Assembly: GCA_012934845.2 (NCBI GenBank)
Contig: WNNJ02003230.1
Coordinates: 124,001-188,000 of the forward strand
DNA: 64,000 nucleotides
Reading direction: 5' to 3'
Origin: Pomphorhynchus laevis
Taxonomy: Eukaryota; Acanthocephala; Palaeacanthocephala; Echinorhynchida; Pomphorhynchidae
Part shown: positions 54,666 through 64,000 of the stretch, piece after piece
Layout of the letters: every line of letters starts with the position of its first letter
Numbering within the stretch: position 1 is the first letter of the stretch
Position numbers and translations under genes: made by a program
The notes under the pieces: generated by a model
The model's input: the letters and a program-made list of their open reading frames with translations, nothing else
The model's database searches: none
Told to the model about the DNA's origin: nothing

Positions 54666-55039
54666 TTAATCAGGACGAGAATTGTCGAGAAAAGGAAGGT
54701 TGAGAAATGAAGGAGTAGGAAAAGTTATAAGGCGGAAAGCAATGAGTGGAAGATGAATTTGAACACGAGAATAAATGGTAGCCAAATCGAGAGAAGCAAT
54801 ATGGTAAGATGTATGATCCAAACGACGATGAGGGAGGATAAATCAGACGGCTGCGTTTACGATGCGTTGTAGTGGAAGAAGAGTGGATTTAGGTTAGTTG
54901 GAAAATAAACTAACACAGTAATCGAGTCTTAAGAAAATGAGAGAAGATGTGAGGCAAAACGACAATTGCTTTAGAAAGGAAGACGGTTGTATTGACGAAG
55001 TCGGCCTTTACCCAAACAAATTGATGGATTTAGATTTAA

Positions 55040-55970
55040 CTAATAGTGCCAAATGCGCACCTATGCGCGCTTACAAGCACACATGAAAAAAAGTAAAAAC
55101 GAACGTGAGAAACAAAATAAAATATAAAATGAATTTGTTGATAAAATTAAGTATATGAGTGGAAAGTGGCAAGAAGTCGGGGGAAAAGTTAAGCGGTTCG
55201 TTGAAGAGGTATGATAGAATTGTGAGTTTGATAACATGTTGATTGAATGGATTTATTGATTTATTGTGAAAAAGCCATAGTACCGGAACGTATACGTTGT
55301 TTGAAGAGTAGAAGCTACGAGGAAGAACGGAAGTAAGCTGGTAAATAATTCCCGTCAAGTGGATCAGCGACGATAAAATAGCGGAGGCCATAGTTGGTAG
55401 AGTGCAGAGGGACGTGGAGAAGTAGATAATTACTTGATCGCAAAGCCAAGAAGGTCAAGCGCGAATAATAAAGATTAGCAAGGTTCAAGTAGGATGGTGA
55501 GTGACAAAATATAAGACGAAAGGTAACGGTGCGCAAACGAAATTTAACAAGAAGGTTAACGGTGGGCTAAGATAGAACGGAAATATTATGGGATATATGA
55601 TCAAAGTGGCGTAGACGCAGGTAGACATGAGCAGCAGAGATAAAATAGGTGGAGTTAGGTCGATATGATGAAGGATGATCCACATAATTTTGTACTTTTT
55701 AGGATTGAAAGCTAGACGAAGAGAGGAAAGATGGTTGGATACATATGATGCGCGTGAGATTATAGGGGGATATCCTATGCATACTGACAAGTCTCCGAGA
55801 AGAAAAGAGAAAATGACAGGGCTTAAAACGGAGCCTTGTGGAACATCGTGCAAGACGGAAGTCGAGAGAAATGAAGATGATTTTGAGTGAGCATAAAAAG
55901 AGTGTTTGGAGAGATAAGATGTGAACCAAGTTACTTAAGAACTTAGAAAGTATAAAATAGAAATTTATTT
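55040..55970 (-). mobile_element. CR1/L2-like LINE (minus), 3' half, decayed
   Basis: The 3' tail is at about 55045-55085 (gccaaatgcgcacctatgcg, cgcttacaagcac). Coding traces: HDVPQGSVLSPVIFSFLLGD (motif B), LSSLRLAFNPKKYKIMW and C-terminal VPLHSTNYGLRYFIVADPLD. Motif C is not recognisable and frames change several times. A similar tail at 55975-56015 (ggcaaattcgtgccaacggt) shows that another copy's 3' end lies directly next to it. Confidence 0.65.
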
Positions 55971-56020
55971 TGAGTGGCAAATTCGTGCCAACGGTGCGCT
56001 TACAAGCCCACTAATAATAA
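55971..56020 (-). mobile_element. LINE A-type 3' tail only
   Basis: The sequence tgagtggcaaattcgtgcca followed by acggtgcgcttacaagccca is the conserved 3' tail in minus orientation with nothing else of the element. Confidence 0.55.
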
Positions 56021-56281
56021 TTTCGCAGACAAATTCAGTGTTCTCGTTCATTTTGTTTGTTCAGTTCGATCGTTTATTTCGTTAGTCTTGCGATTTTTAT
56101 TAGCGGTTATCATAACAAATTTTGTCGTAATCAAGTACTATATCATAATCTAAATAATTCGTATTATTGCCTGTTTTGCGGACGACAGTGTGTTGAGCTG
56201 TGTTGAAATTAAACACTGTTGAGTGTTGAAATCAAAGACTATAGGAAGTTGACAGTATTGCGATTTAATTTTTCTGTTTAT
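56021..56281. other. Spacer without recognised gene
   Basis: Nothing recognisable. Confidence 0.35.
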
Positions 56282-56590
56282 TATTTATTTGTGGAGAGAC
56301 TGAAGTAAAATCTTTATTTAATCGAATTTTCAATAGCCTACTACTATCATCTTCAGGAGTAAATGTTACAAAATATTTTTACAATTTAAGTATATAATAA
56401 ATAAATGATTTATTTAAATTACAGGCGTAAGGATAGGTAGTATATCAAGTACTTCGCAAAAATTGAGTAACCATCATAACTTCAAAACTCCATCTTTGAA
56501 GTCTTCTCACTTCATCATGGCCTTAGATCCAGGGGGATCTGAGGCACTTCTCCCCGAAGGATCCAATCGACGCGGACTATGCTGGGTAAA
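56282..56590 (+). mobile_element. R1/I-like LINE 5' end, inverted fragment
   Basis: It carries the 5' end sequence of the LINE on its right but in opposite orientation: aatcgaattttcaatagcct, ctactactatcatcttcagg and, in translation, MALDPGGSEALLPEGSNRRG. The matching sequence in the full LINE is at about 60355-60670 on the minus strand. The two form a ~310-bp inverted repeat around the element. Confidence 0.75.
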
Positions 56591-56654
56591 CGAGATACGA
56601 GGAGCTTAAGAAACTTTAGCCTTTGCTATGGGGGACGCCCTCTTGAGAAGAAGA

Positions 56655-58356
56655 CTAATCTCGAGATAGCCCAAGTGCCCCAGAAGCGCACCTGGTTTTC
56701 CCTATTAATGACAGATGCTGGGTCCGTTTCAGGGTCCACCTGGCTTTTTTGAGGATACGTTTGAGTCTATCCAGGTCAGCTTTCGCAGACCAGTTCACCG
56801 TAATCGTGAACCCCCGGTATTTTACTCGACTTGTTAAGGTTGGGAGTGGTTCATTGGCAAATATGGAGGAGAGCGCAGAGAGTGCTAATCTCTTAAGTTT
56901 TTGCTTTGTTGTAGTGGTGCAATGAAAGACAATTACCTGCGATTTTGCGGAGTTTAAAATAAGATTGGATTTGGGTAACTGGTATTTTAAACTTAAAAAG
57001 AAGCGGTTGATGTCCGATACTACGTCTTTGCACCTGCGTCCAGTGAACAGTGCTGTGATGTCATCAGCGTACACCACTAGACGTTGTTCACGTTTTAATA
57101 TTTTGAATAGGTAAATAAAGGCAGCAAGATACAAGATAGGAGAAAGAGGAGATTCTTGAGACTCACCCGTAATAGGGTAGAACTGACGCGCATCAGAGTC
57201 GTCTTCATAATAAAATCGCTTGGTGTACATCAGGATCTCAACCCTGTTCACATTTCTCGCAGGCAACCTGAGGAACCTGAGAGAAGCGATCACAAAGGGA
57301 ATGGAGATGCGGTCAAATGCAACAGAAAAGTCATGGAAAATAGCCACAACAAGACGATGACTGTTATCCCGACAAAACTGCTCCACCTCACCAACTGCTG
57401 AATGGACGAGCGACCTTTAACAAACCCATGGAAACCTGAAGGGATCAAATTACGCCTACTTAAATGGTCGCGAATTTTATGCGCAAGCGCTTTTTCGTAA
57501 ATCGACACGAGGGCATTTTGAATCGAGATGGGTCGCAGATCTTTAGGGCATGAGCAGGATTTTTTCTTAGGAATAAAAACACGCTTACTAATATTGATGC
57601 CTGCTACATCGGATGGGGAGGCTAGAAGCATTGTGACGGCCACTTCTGTCTCTGATCGACTGTCAAAACCTGACAAACACGAGAAGAAAGTGGAGCGACG
57701 GATTTGGAGGTGCCCGGAAGTGGATCCCAAGAGTTGAGAATATACGTAACAGATAAATCCCTAATCCTGAAGTCACCCCAAAGCGGGATTGGTTGAGGAG
57801 GTTGCGTGGCTCTATAGTTGTGTATGGCTTGCGACTCATCTTAAACTTTTTCAAGGCCTATCTTACCTATCCAACCCAACGCCTTATCCTTCCAACACAC
57901 AAACTTTTCCTTCTTTAAAATCTTCCACAAGGAAGACTGAGAAGGATTAAGACGAGCAATACTCGTCCTATCCATTCCCAGCTGGAACCTATATCTAGTA
58001 CTCCAGTATTCATTCGAGAGGGCCTTTCTGGCGGAAGCAGAGAAATTAGGAAGCTTCCGCAATTTGGCTAAGACCTTGAGTTTTGTCGGAGTGGGATTGA
58101 ATAAGCGACCTTTATAGGTAGTCGATAGAATCGCGGTAGCTTGCGAAAATAGGTAGGTATTAAGTTCGGTTAAACTCTCATTTCCTATTCTGGGAAAGAG
58201 TTGGATAGTCGCTTGAAAGAAGGCTACTCTTATCGAATCAAGGTGAAACCTCCTTTTAAGCAACGTATCCTCTTCAATCCTACAAAGAATAAGGTCATGA
58301 GAGATGGACAATTGTTGACGCGACTGCTCCGTACAATGGGGTTTATGCAAACACAT
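56655..58356 (-). pseudogene. RT of the R1/I-like LINE
   Basis: Blocks from the N-side: TYKGRLFNPTPTKLKVLAKL (before the RT), SCPKDLRPISIQNALVSIYE (fingers, DLRPIS), LIPSGFHGFVKGRSSIQQLV, LVVAIFHDFSVAFDRISIPF (motif A with catalytic D), TGESQESPLSPILYLAAFIY (motif B region, GVPQGSPLSP altered to GESQESPLSP), LVVYADDITALFTGRRCKDV (motif C, intact YADD) and the C-terminal region shared with 1-425. At least three reading frames are used, so it is dead as a whole. Confidence 0.75.
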
Positions 58357-59249
58357 CGAGTGAAGCAGTAAAATGTAGAGGATAGAATTTGTAGATGTGC
58401 AATGAAAGGTGGTGGACGGTGGTTTGAGAATAAGATAACCGTTCCCAGCTATGTGAAGTGATGCGTTGATCCAACGACCAGTTCTGTCGTTGAAATCTCC
58501 AATATCATGTCATAGCCGCTGTCGATAATACTATCCAGGAGGTCCCGGTTCTTGTGAATCTATCCTGGACGAATGTAGGCATTAGCTAGACTGAGGCGTT
58601 TACCATTCTTACTGAGTGAAACTACCAGACAAGACAGGGCTGGACATGAGTAGTTTAGCAGTAGGGATGACCTCAAGGAGCACTTAACTAAAGTCAAGAG
58701 TCCTTGAGATGAAGAGGAGTGAGGAGGGGTTATGTACGGAGTATAGTGGGAACATATATTCTTGTGAATAAATCGAGTAAGTCTTGGGTAAGACAGATAG
58801 ACCGCGTCTCCTGAAGGACTATAACATCTGCATCTCTGCCAGATAGAGTCTAAGGGCAGAATCACATTTCGAATTCTACTGAAGGATATTCAGTGAAAAG
58901 GCTCACGAGTACTCTGCATTGTGATGGACTAGTTGGATTGGGGGATTGCCTACCTAGACAGAGCCAGGTGAAGCAAGGTTTCTTTTCCCTACACCAGCCT
59001 CGTCCAGGGAAGGTACTTTCCATTTGGCAATGTCTTTATTTCCTTGATTGTTGGTCTTCGCTTTTATCATCTTACTAAGCTTTAGAAGGGGGATGAAATT
59101 GACCGAAGTCTCCCTATTTTTGGAAGTCGACACAACAGACTGGATTGACATCGACGGTGCCTGGAAAAGGGGCGACAGGAGGGATTGTACAAGCAGCTCA
59201 GTCTGTTTTTTTTACTCAGCTTGTCTTAGGTTAATTATCTTCATTAACT

Positions 59250-60523
<1,274 letters not shown>

Positions 60524-60690
60524 GCTTGTAATTTAAAAGAATCATTTATTTATTATATACTTAAATTGTAAAAATATTTTGCAACGTTTACTCCTGAAGA
60601 TGATAGTAGTAGGCTATTGAAAATTCGATTAAATAAATATTTTACTTCACTCTCTCCACAAATAAATAATCCAATATGAGTGAACAATCA

Positions 60691-60920
60691 ATTTTCTGTT
60701 TATATTTTTATATTCATACAATTCACCCTGGTGTTCTATATTCCTTATTATAATACATCGTATTATTAAATATTATATTATGAAATTTGGTTTTTGTTTT
60801 TAATAATAAATTGCATCGTTTTATAAATTCTTGTTGTACAAAATATTAAATAATTATTAATTATTTATAATTATTGTAAAAATAAGTTAGCATCTTCTGT
60901 TAGCATCTTCAGACTCGAAG
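60691..60920. other. Non-coding AT-rich spacer
   Basis: Nothing recognised. Confidence 0.35.
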
Positions 60921-60929
60921 ATGTCATCT

Positions 60930-60964
60930 CCATGACTTCTTAAACGCAATCTAAGAAGTCATGG
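60930..60964. other. Perfect hairpin, 13-bp stem, 9-nt loop
   Basis: The arms ccatgacttctta and taagaagtcatgg enclose aacgcaatc. It lies just before the coding traces of the Penelope-like element. A smaller hairpin, cttc-agactc-gaag, precedes it at about 60907-60920. Confidence 0.8.
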
Positions 60965-62009
60965 CTATAAAAGGAATAAGAAAAATAAACTCAAAAATAT
61001 TAAAAAAGATAAGTATTTTTATGAACAATTAGAAATATTAAAACAACTTTTAAGAGATAACAAACTAAAAGATCTTTATGTAAATATAAGAAGTTTTTCT
61101 AAAGATCTAATATGTTCAATACATCAAAAATTAATTAACGACTATGATATGCTAAGTTGTATAATAGACAGTTATTGTAATACAAAATACTATAATCGTA
61201 CAATAAATGCTAATAATAACAATGGAAAATATACATTAACCATAAACTTCATTAATAAACGTATAGACTTTTAAATAATTCTAAAAGTAAAGAAATAATA
61301 GGATCAGATTTAAGTAAATATATTCCTAAAATAAGGTATAAGTTGTTACCACCATTAGGACGAAAAATTTGTAATTATAATAAAGAATTAAAATCAATAT
61401 GTAACGATAATATTAGAAACATAATGAGAAACATAATGCAATTGTAAAAGTCTTAGTTTTGATAAAATAAATGAACATATATGTACCCATAATCTAGAAT
61501 TAATTGAAAATTGTGAATTAAGAAAGCTGCTATCAAAAGAGTATAAATATAGATTAAATACTAACAACGATAAAAATAAAATTTACAATTCGTTATATAA
61601 TAACTTAAATGATTACTTTAGTAAGCTGATTAATAGTGAAAGCTTAAATAGAAAGATTAAAATTTAAGTGAATTTAATTTAAAATTTAAATTATTAAATT
61701 TAACTAAATTTAATGACCGTGAATGATATTCACGGTAATATTAATTACATTCAATTGCTTAGCTAAACTTGTTGAAGATTTATTGGTATTAGATTGATGA
61801 TTAGCAATAGCAGTATATAGATTCAATTATATTATATTAATATAATATTATAATATTATAATAATATTGTATTAAATATTGAACAATATTAAATTAATAT
61901 ATATATATATTATATACTTCTTTGTACGATTTAATAAGCTTTTTAATTTAAATTTGTGTTTTTCTTTATAGTATTTACATTTTATTTTTTCTTCTCTTTT
62001 ATAATTTTT

Positions 62010-62121
62010 CAAAAACGGCATGAAATATCAAAATGGCATGAAATATCAAAAACAGCATGAAATATCAAAAACGGCATGAAATATCAAAAACGGTATGAAA
62101 TATCAAAAACGGCATGAAACC
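62010..62121 (+). repeat. Minisatellite of 19 bp, six copies
   Basis: The unit aaaaacggcatgaaatatc is repeated with few changes (one copy has tggcatg, one cagcatg, one cggtatg). It lies in the spacer between the N-terminal traces and the RT of the Penelope-like element. Confidence 0.85.
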
Positions 62122-62173
62122 ATAAAGAACCGGTGTAAAAAGCTTTATTATGAAATAAGTTAATCATAATGAT

Positions 62174-62953
62174 TTGAATGTAAATGCAACATATAAACGT
62201 AGTTACTTTAGTTTAGAAACAATTATTACAAGTCACTGTTTTATAATGGATAAAAAGGGTATAAAAATTGAATCAGATAATAAAACTATACCTATATTAT
62301 ATTGGAATCCAAAATTACATAAAAATCCAATAAAACCTAGGTTCATATGTAGTGATTTTAAATGTACATTGAAATCACTTTCTGTCTATATGAATAAAAT
62401 ACTTAGAGTAATTAAAGCACACTTCACAAAATATTGTGAGCTAATCGAAATTAATGCTGGTATACAACACTATTTTAATATTAATTCTACAAAAGAAATT
62501 TTAGAACAGACAAAAGGAATAAATTTTCAAAATATAAATACATACGATTTTAGTACTCTTTATACAAATCTAAGTTTAGTAGATATTAAAGATGCATTAG
62601 AAAAATTTATGAATCTTATATTCGGAAAAAGATATACACATATGTTATAATAATATTATAACAGCTATCTAACAAAAATTAAACTATCAAGTAAATATGA
62701 ATATATGGATAAAATTGAATTAATAGAATCCTTAAATATTTTGATAAATCAAAATTATTTAAAAGTAGGGACATCTATATTTAGACACGTAAAAGGTGTT
62801 CCAATGGGTGGTAATAGTAGCCCAATTATAGATGACTTATTTTTAAACTTTATAGACTATAAATTTGTTCATTACTCTTCAAAAAATAAATATAAACTAA
62901 ATAAATCGTATCAGCTAACTGAATCTACTTACATTATTTATAAATTAAAATAA
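62174..62953 (+). pseudogene. Penelope-like RT, fingers and motifs A-B
   Basis: The first frame (to 62650) has PILYWNPKLHKNPIKPRFIC (K-HK-P----R-I, the first RT block of Penelope-like elements) and NINTYDFSTLYTNLSLVDIK (motif A). The second frame (62705-62953) repeats MDKIELIESLNILINQNYLK from 14.2 kb and has VKGVPMGGNSSPIIDDLFLN (motif B). Motif C is missing because the copy ends at the junction after SSKNKYKLNKSYQLTESTY. One stop or shift separates the two frames. Confidence 0.75.
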
Positions 62954-63095
62954 TTCTAAATAAACATTAAATAATTAAATTATAATTAATAATTATAAAT
63001 AATAAAAAATTGTTATACAAGATTTTAAAAAAGTTTAAATTTAAAATTGAAATTGCGTACTGATCATATTATTAAATCAACTACTTGCAATTCGC
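62954..63095. other. Short AT-rich spacer
   Basis: Nothing recognised. Confidence 0.35.
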
Positions 63096-63371
63096 TCATT
63101 TTTCGTAATTGAGGATAGTAGAGACTATAATATTTACTTTATATTTTAATAATTGATGTTTTGCTATGTGTTCTGACATCGATTGCCTGTAGTTTACTAT
63201 TGTGTCCTCTAACGCGATTTTTATAAAAGGCAAATTTTTCATTTTCGATTCGTACAGTTCGATTACTATTATTTTATTACCTTCCTCATCTCGTGATATT
63301 TGTTGATGCATAACTTGATTAACATAATATGGATCATATGATTTAGCACAAATCAAATAAGATAAACTCAT
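63096..63371 (-). CDS. Unidentified small protein or exon (91 aa)
   Basis: The frame from the first ATG reads MSLSYLICAKSYDPYYVNQV, MHQQISRDEEGNKIIVIELY, ESKMKNLPFIKIALEDTIVN and ends NIIVSTILNYEK. Its composition is that of an ordinary soluble protein, not of AT-rich noise, and it shares nothing with the transposons around it. I do not recognise a family. The frame is open a little further upstream without an ATG, so this may be the last exon of a leftward gene whose other exons lie beyond the window, or a remnant. Confidence 0.35.
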   Translation of the reverse strand: MSLSYLICAKSYDPYYVNQVMHQQISRDEEGNKIIVIELYESKMKNLPFIKIALEDTIVNYRQSMSEHIAKHQLLKYKVNIIVSTILNYEK

Positions 63372-63629
63372 ATCGGCTATAGTCAAGTCCAATAAATATT
63401 AGTTTCGATTACGCGTTGCACTTACAAAAGTGATTTCGTTCATTACTGATAATAAATATTTTTTATCTCAACAATTTCTGCTTTCAATTGAGTCAAAGAA
63501 GGATTAAAGGTTAGTGATCTTGCAAATATCTCTGTTTCTAGCACGGAAGGTGAACTCCCTCCTGTGCCAAAATTTACTAACTTGGTAGTGATAAAGATGA
63601 AAAAATCATTGAAGAAAATCTCTCTCTTT

Positions 63630-64000
63630 AAACTTTTTTGAGAGAGTTTGCTTTGAAATTTCAGAAGAGAGTTCTTTCCAATTCTATTCTATTCCTCGAA
63701 GCGGAAGTTCGAATTTCTTTTTCTTCTCCAGATCTATCTTACTCATATCTTGACTACTTCACAACAAACTTGTCTGACTATGGCTCGGCTGATTATAGGC
63801 CCATTCAAGCAACTTTAAAAGTTTCGAATTTTCCTGCATATGCCTCTGGTGAAGATATTGAACACTTCGAAAAGGACTTTAAGGTAGCAAACACTCGTCC
63901 CATTATGGGAGAAAATATTCTAGTAATTTCGTTCTGCTCCACTGCCGTGGATAATGCTGAGCTTTTGCTAACAGCAAGTACAACCCATTATTGCGTTACA
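63630..64000 (+). CDS. Unidentified open frame running off the window (123 codons)
   Basis: From just after a TAA at 63627-63629 the frame stays open to the window end. It reads VLSNSILFLEAEVRISFSSP, DLSYSYLDYFTTNLSDYGSA, DYRPIQATLKVSNFPAYASG and ends AVDNAELLLTASTTHYCVT. A possible splice acceptor, tttgaaatttcag, lies just before it at about 63657. There is no early ATG, which would fit an internal exon. A LINE endonuclease (SDYGSADYRPI could be an SDH-like end) is another possibility. Confidence 0.35.

Larger units (their letters stand above)
52231..55015 (-). mobile_element. LINE family A (minus), interrupted by a second LINE
   Basis: The 3' end lies at 52231-52497, with the conserved stem-loop tail acgtggcaaatgcgtgcca and cttacaagtccact at the low end. 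Then the RT C-terminal region continues at 54666-55015 (in translation LPTIYSRVQIR-like and NRLNCFDH-like blocks). A second LINE occupies 52498-54665. In the uninterrupted copies at 6.75 and 16.66 kb the join reads gaacagtaatcagga-like sequence without a gap. It is decayed and 5' truncated. Confidence 0.75.
60965..62953 (+). mobile_element. Penelope-like element (N-terminal region and RT), broken
   Basis: The N-terminal traces at 60.97-61.68 kb read FYEQLEILKQLLRDNKLKDL, NIRSFSKDLICSIHQKLIND and LPPLGRKICNYNKELKS. They end with a region like NCKSLSFDKINEHICTHNLE followed by LIENCELRKLLSKEYKYRLN. In the Penelope-like family with an FDFSTLYTN RT, a motif of this shape (cysteine-rich, H-T-DL-II-N-LR-L--GPKYR) precedes the RT. 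Then come a spacer and the RT at 62174-62953. The frames are interrupted by several stops. The RT stops short at 62.87 kb, where it meets the dispersed junction motif. Confidence 0.65.

Overview
The window is a strongly AT-rich stretch of an invertebrate-type animal genome: standard genetic code, short spliced introns, no operons, and very many retroelements. The mixture of Ty3/Gypsy LTR elements, CR1/Jockey-type and R1/I-like LINEs, Penelope-like elements and satellite DNA fits a flatworm, a non-chromadorean nematode, a mite or a similar small invertebrate. The sequence does not let me choose among these.

Only two host genes are recognised with confidence. EXOC8 (exocyst subunit Exo84, 902 aa, minus strand, 10711-13419) is a single uninterrupted reading frame. 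About 300 bp beyond its stop lies a decayed partial copy of its own middle. CCDC12 (cwf18-type splicing factor, minus strand, 22399-23977) is assembled here from three phase-0 exons. Three unidentified reading frames (32343-32873, 63096-63371, 63630-64000) may be host exons or remnants.

Layout. 1-4.6 kb: an R1/I-like LINE tail, then a decayed but nearly full-length CR1/Jockey-type LINE. 5.2-7.8 kb: Penelope, Gypsy and LINE fragments. 7.85-8.1 kb: a probable 18S rRNA-like remnant. 10.1-13.4 kb: EXOC8. 14.1-15.1 kb: Penelope-like RT. 16-18.2 kb: LINE 3' ends. 18.2-21.9 kb: a satellite of 156-bp units (about 24 copies). 22.4-24 kb: CCDC12. 26.5-29.1 kb: two inverted arrays of ~320-bp repeats, each carrying a hammerhead ribozyme, on either side of an RTE-like LINE fragment. 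33-43 kb: nested retroelements (a Gypsy element inside a Gypsy element inside decayed LINE sequence). 43.2-47.5 kb: a whole, young Gypsy element inserted in a Penelope 3' end. 48.7-60.7 kb: several LINEs, one nested in another, ending with a long R1/I-like LINE whose ORF1 holds an (AT)69 tract. 60.9-63 kb: another Penelope-like element. 63-64 kb: unidentified frames.

The most interesting content is the ribozyme repeats. Each ~320-bp unit contains a hammerhead motif with helices I and II closed and helix III open. Tandem units place two predicted cut sites 319 or 322 nt apart, the arrangement of retrozymes that yield circular RNA. A second signal is in the Gypsy elements: the sequence just after the 5' LTR is complementary to a stretch inside the same element's LTR, and the pairing co-varies among three elements. 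This is the signature of Tf1-like self-primed reverse transcription.
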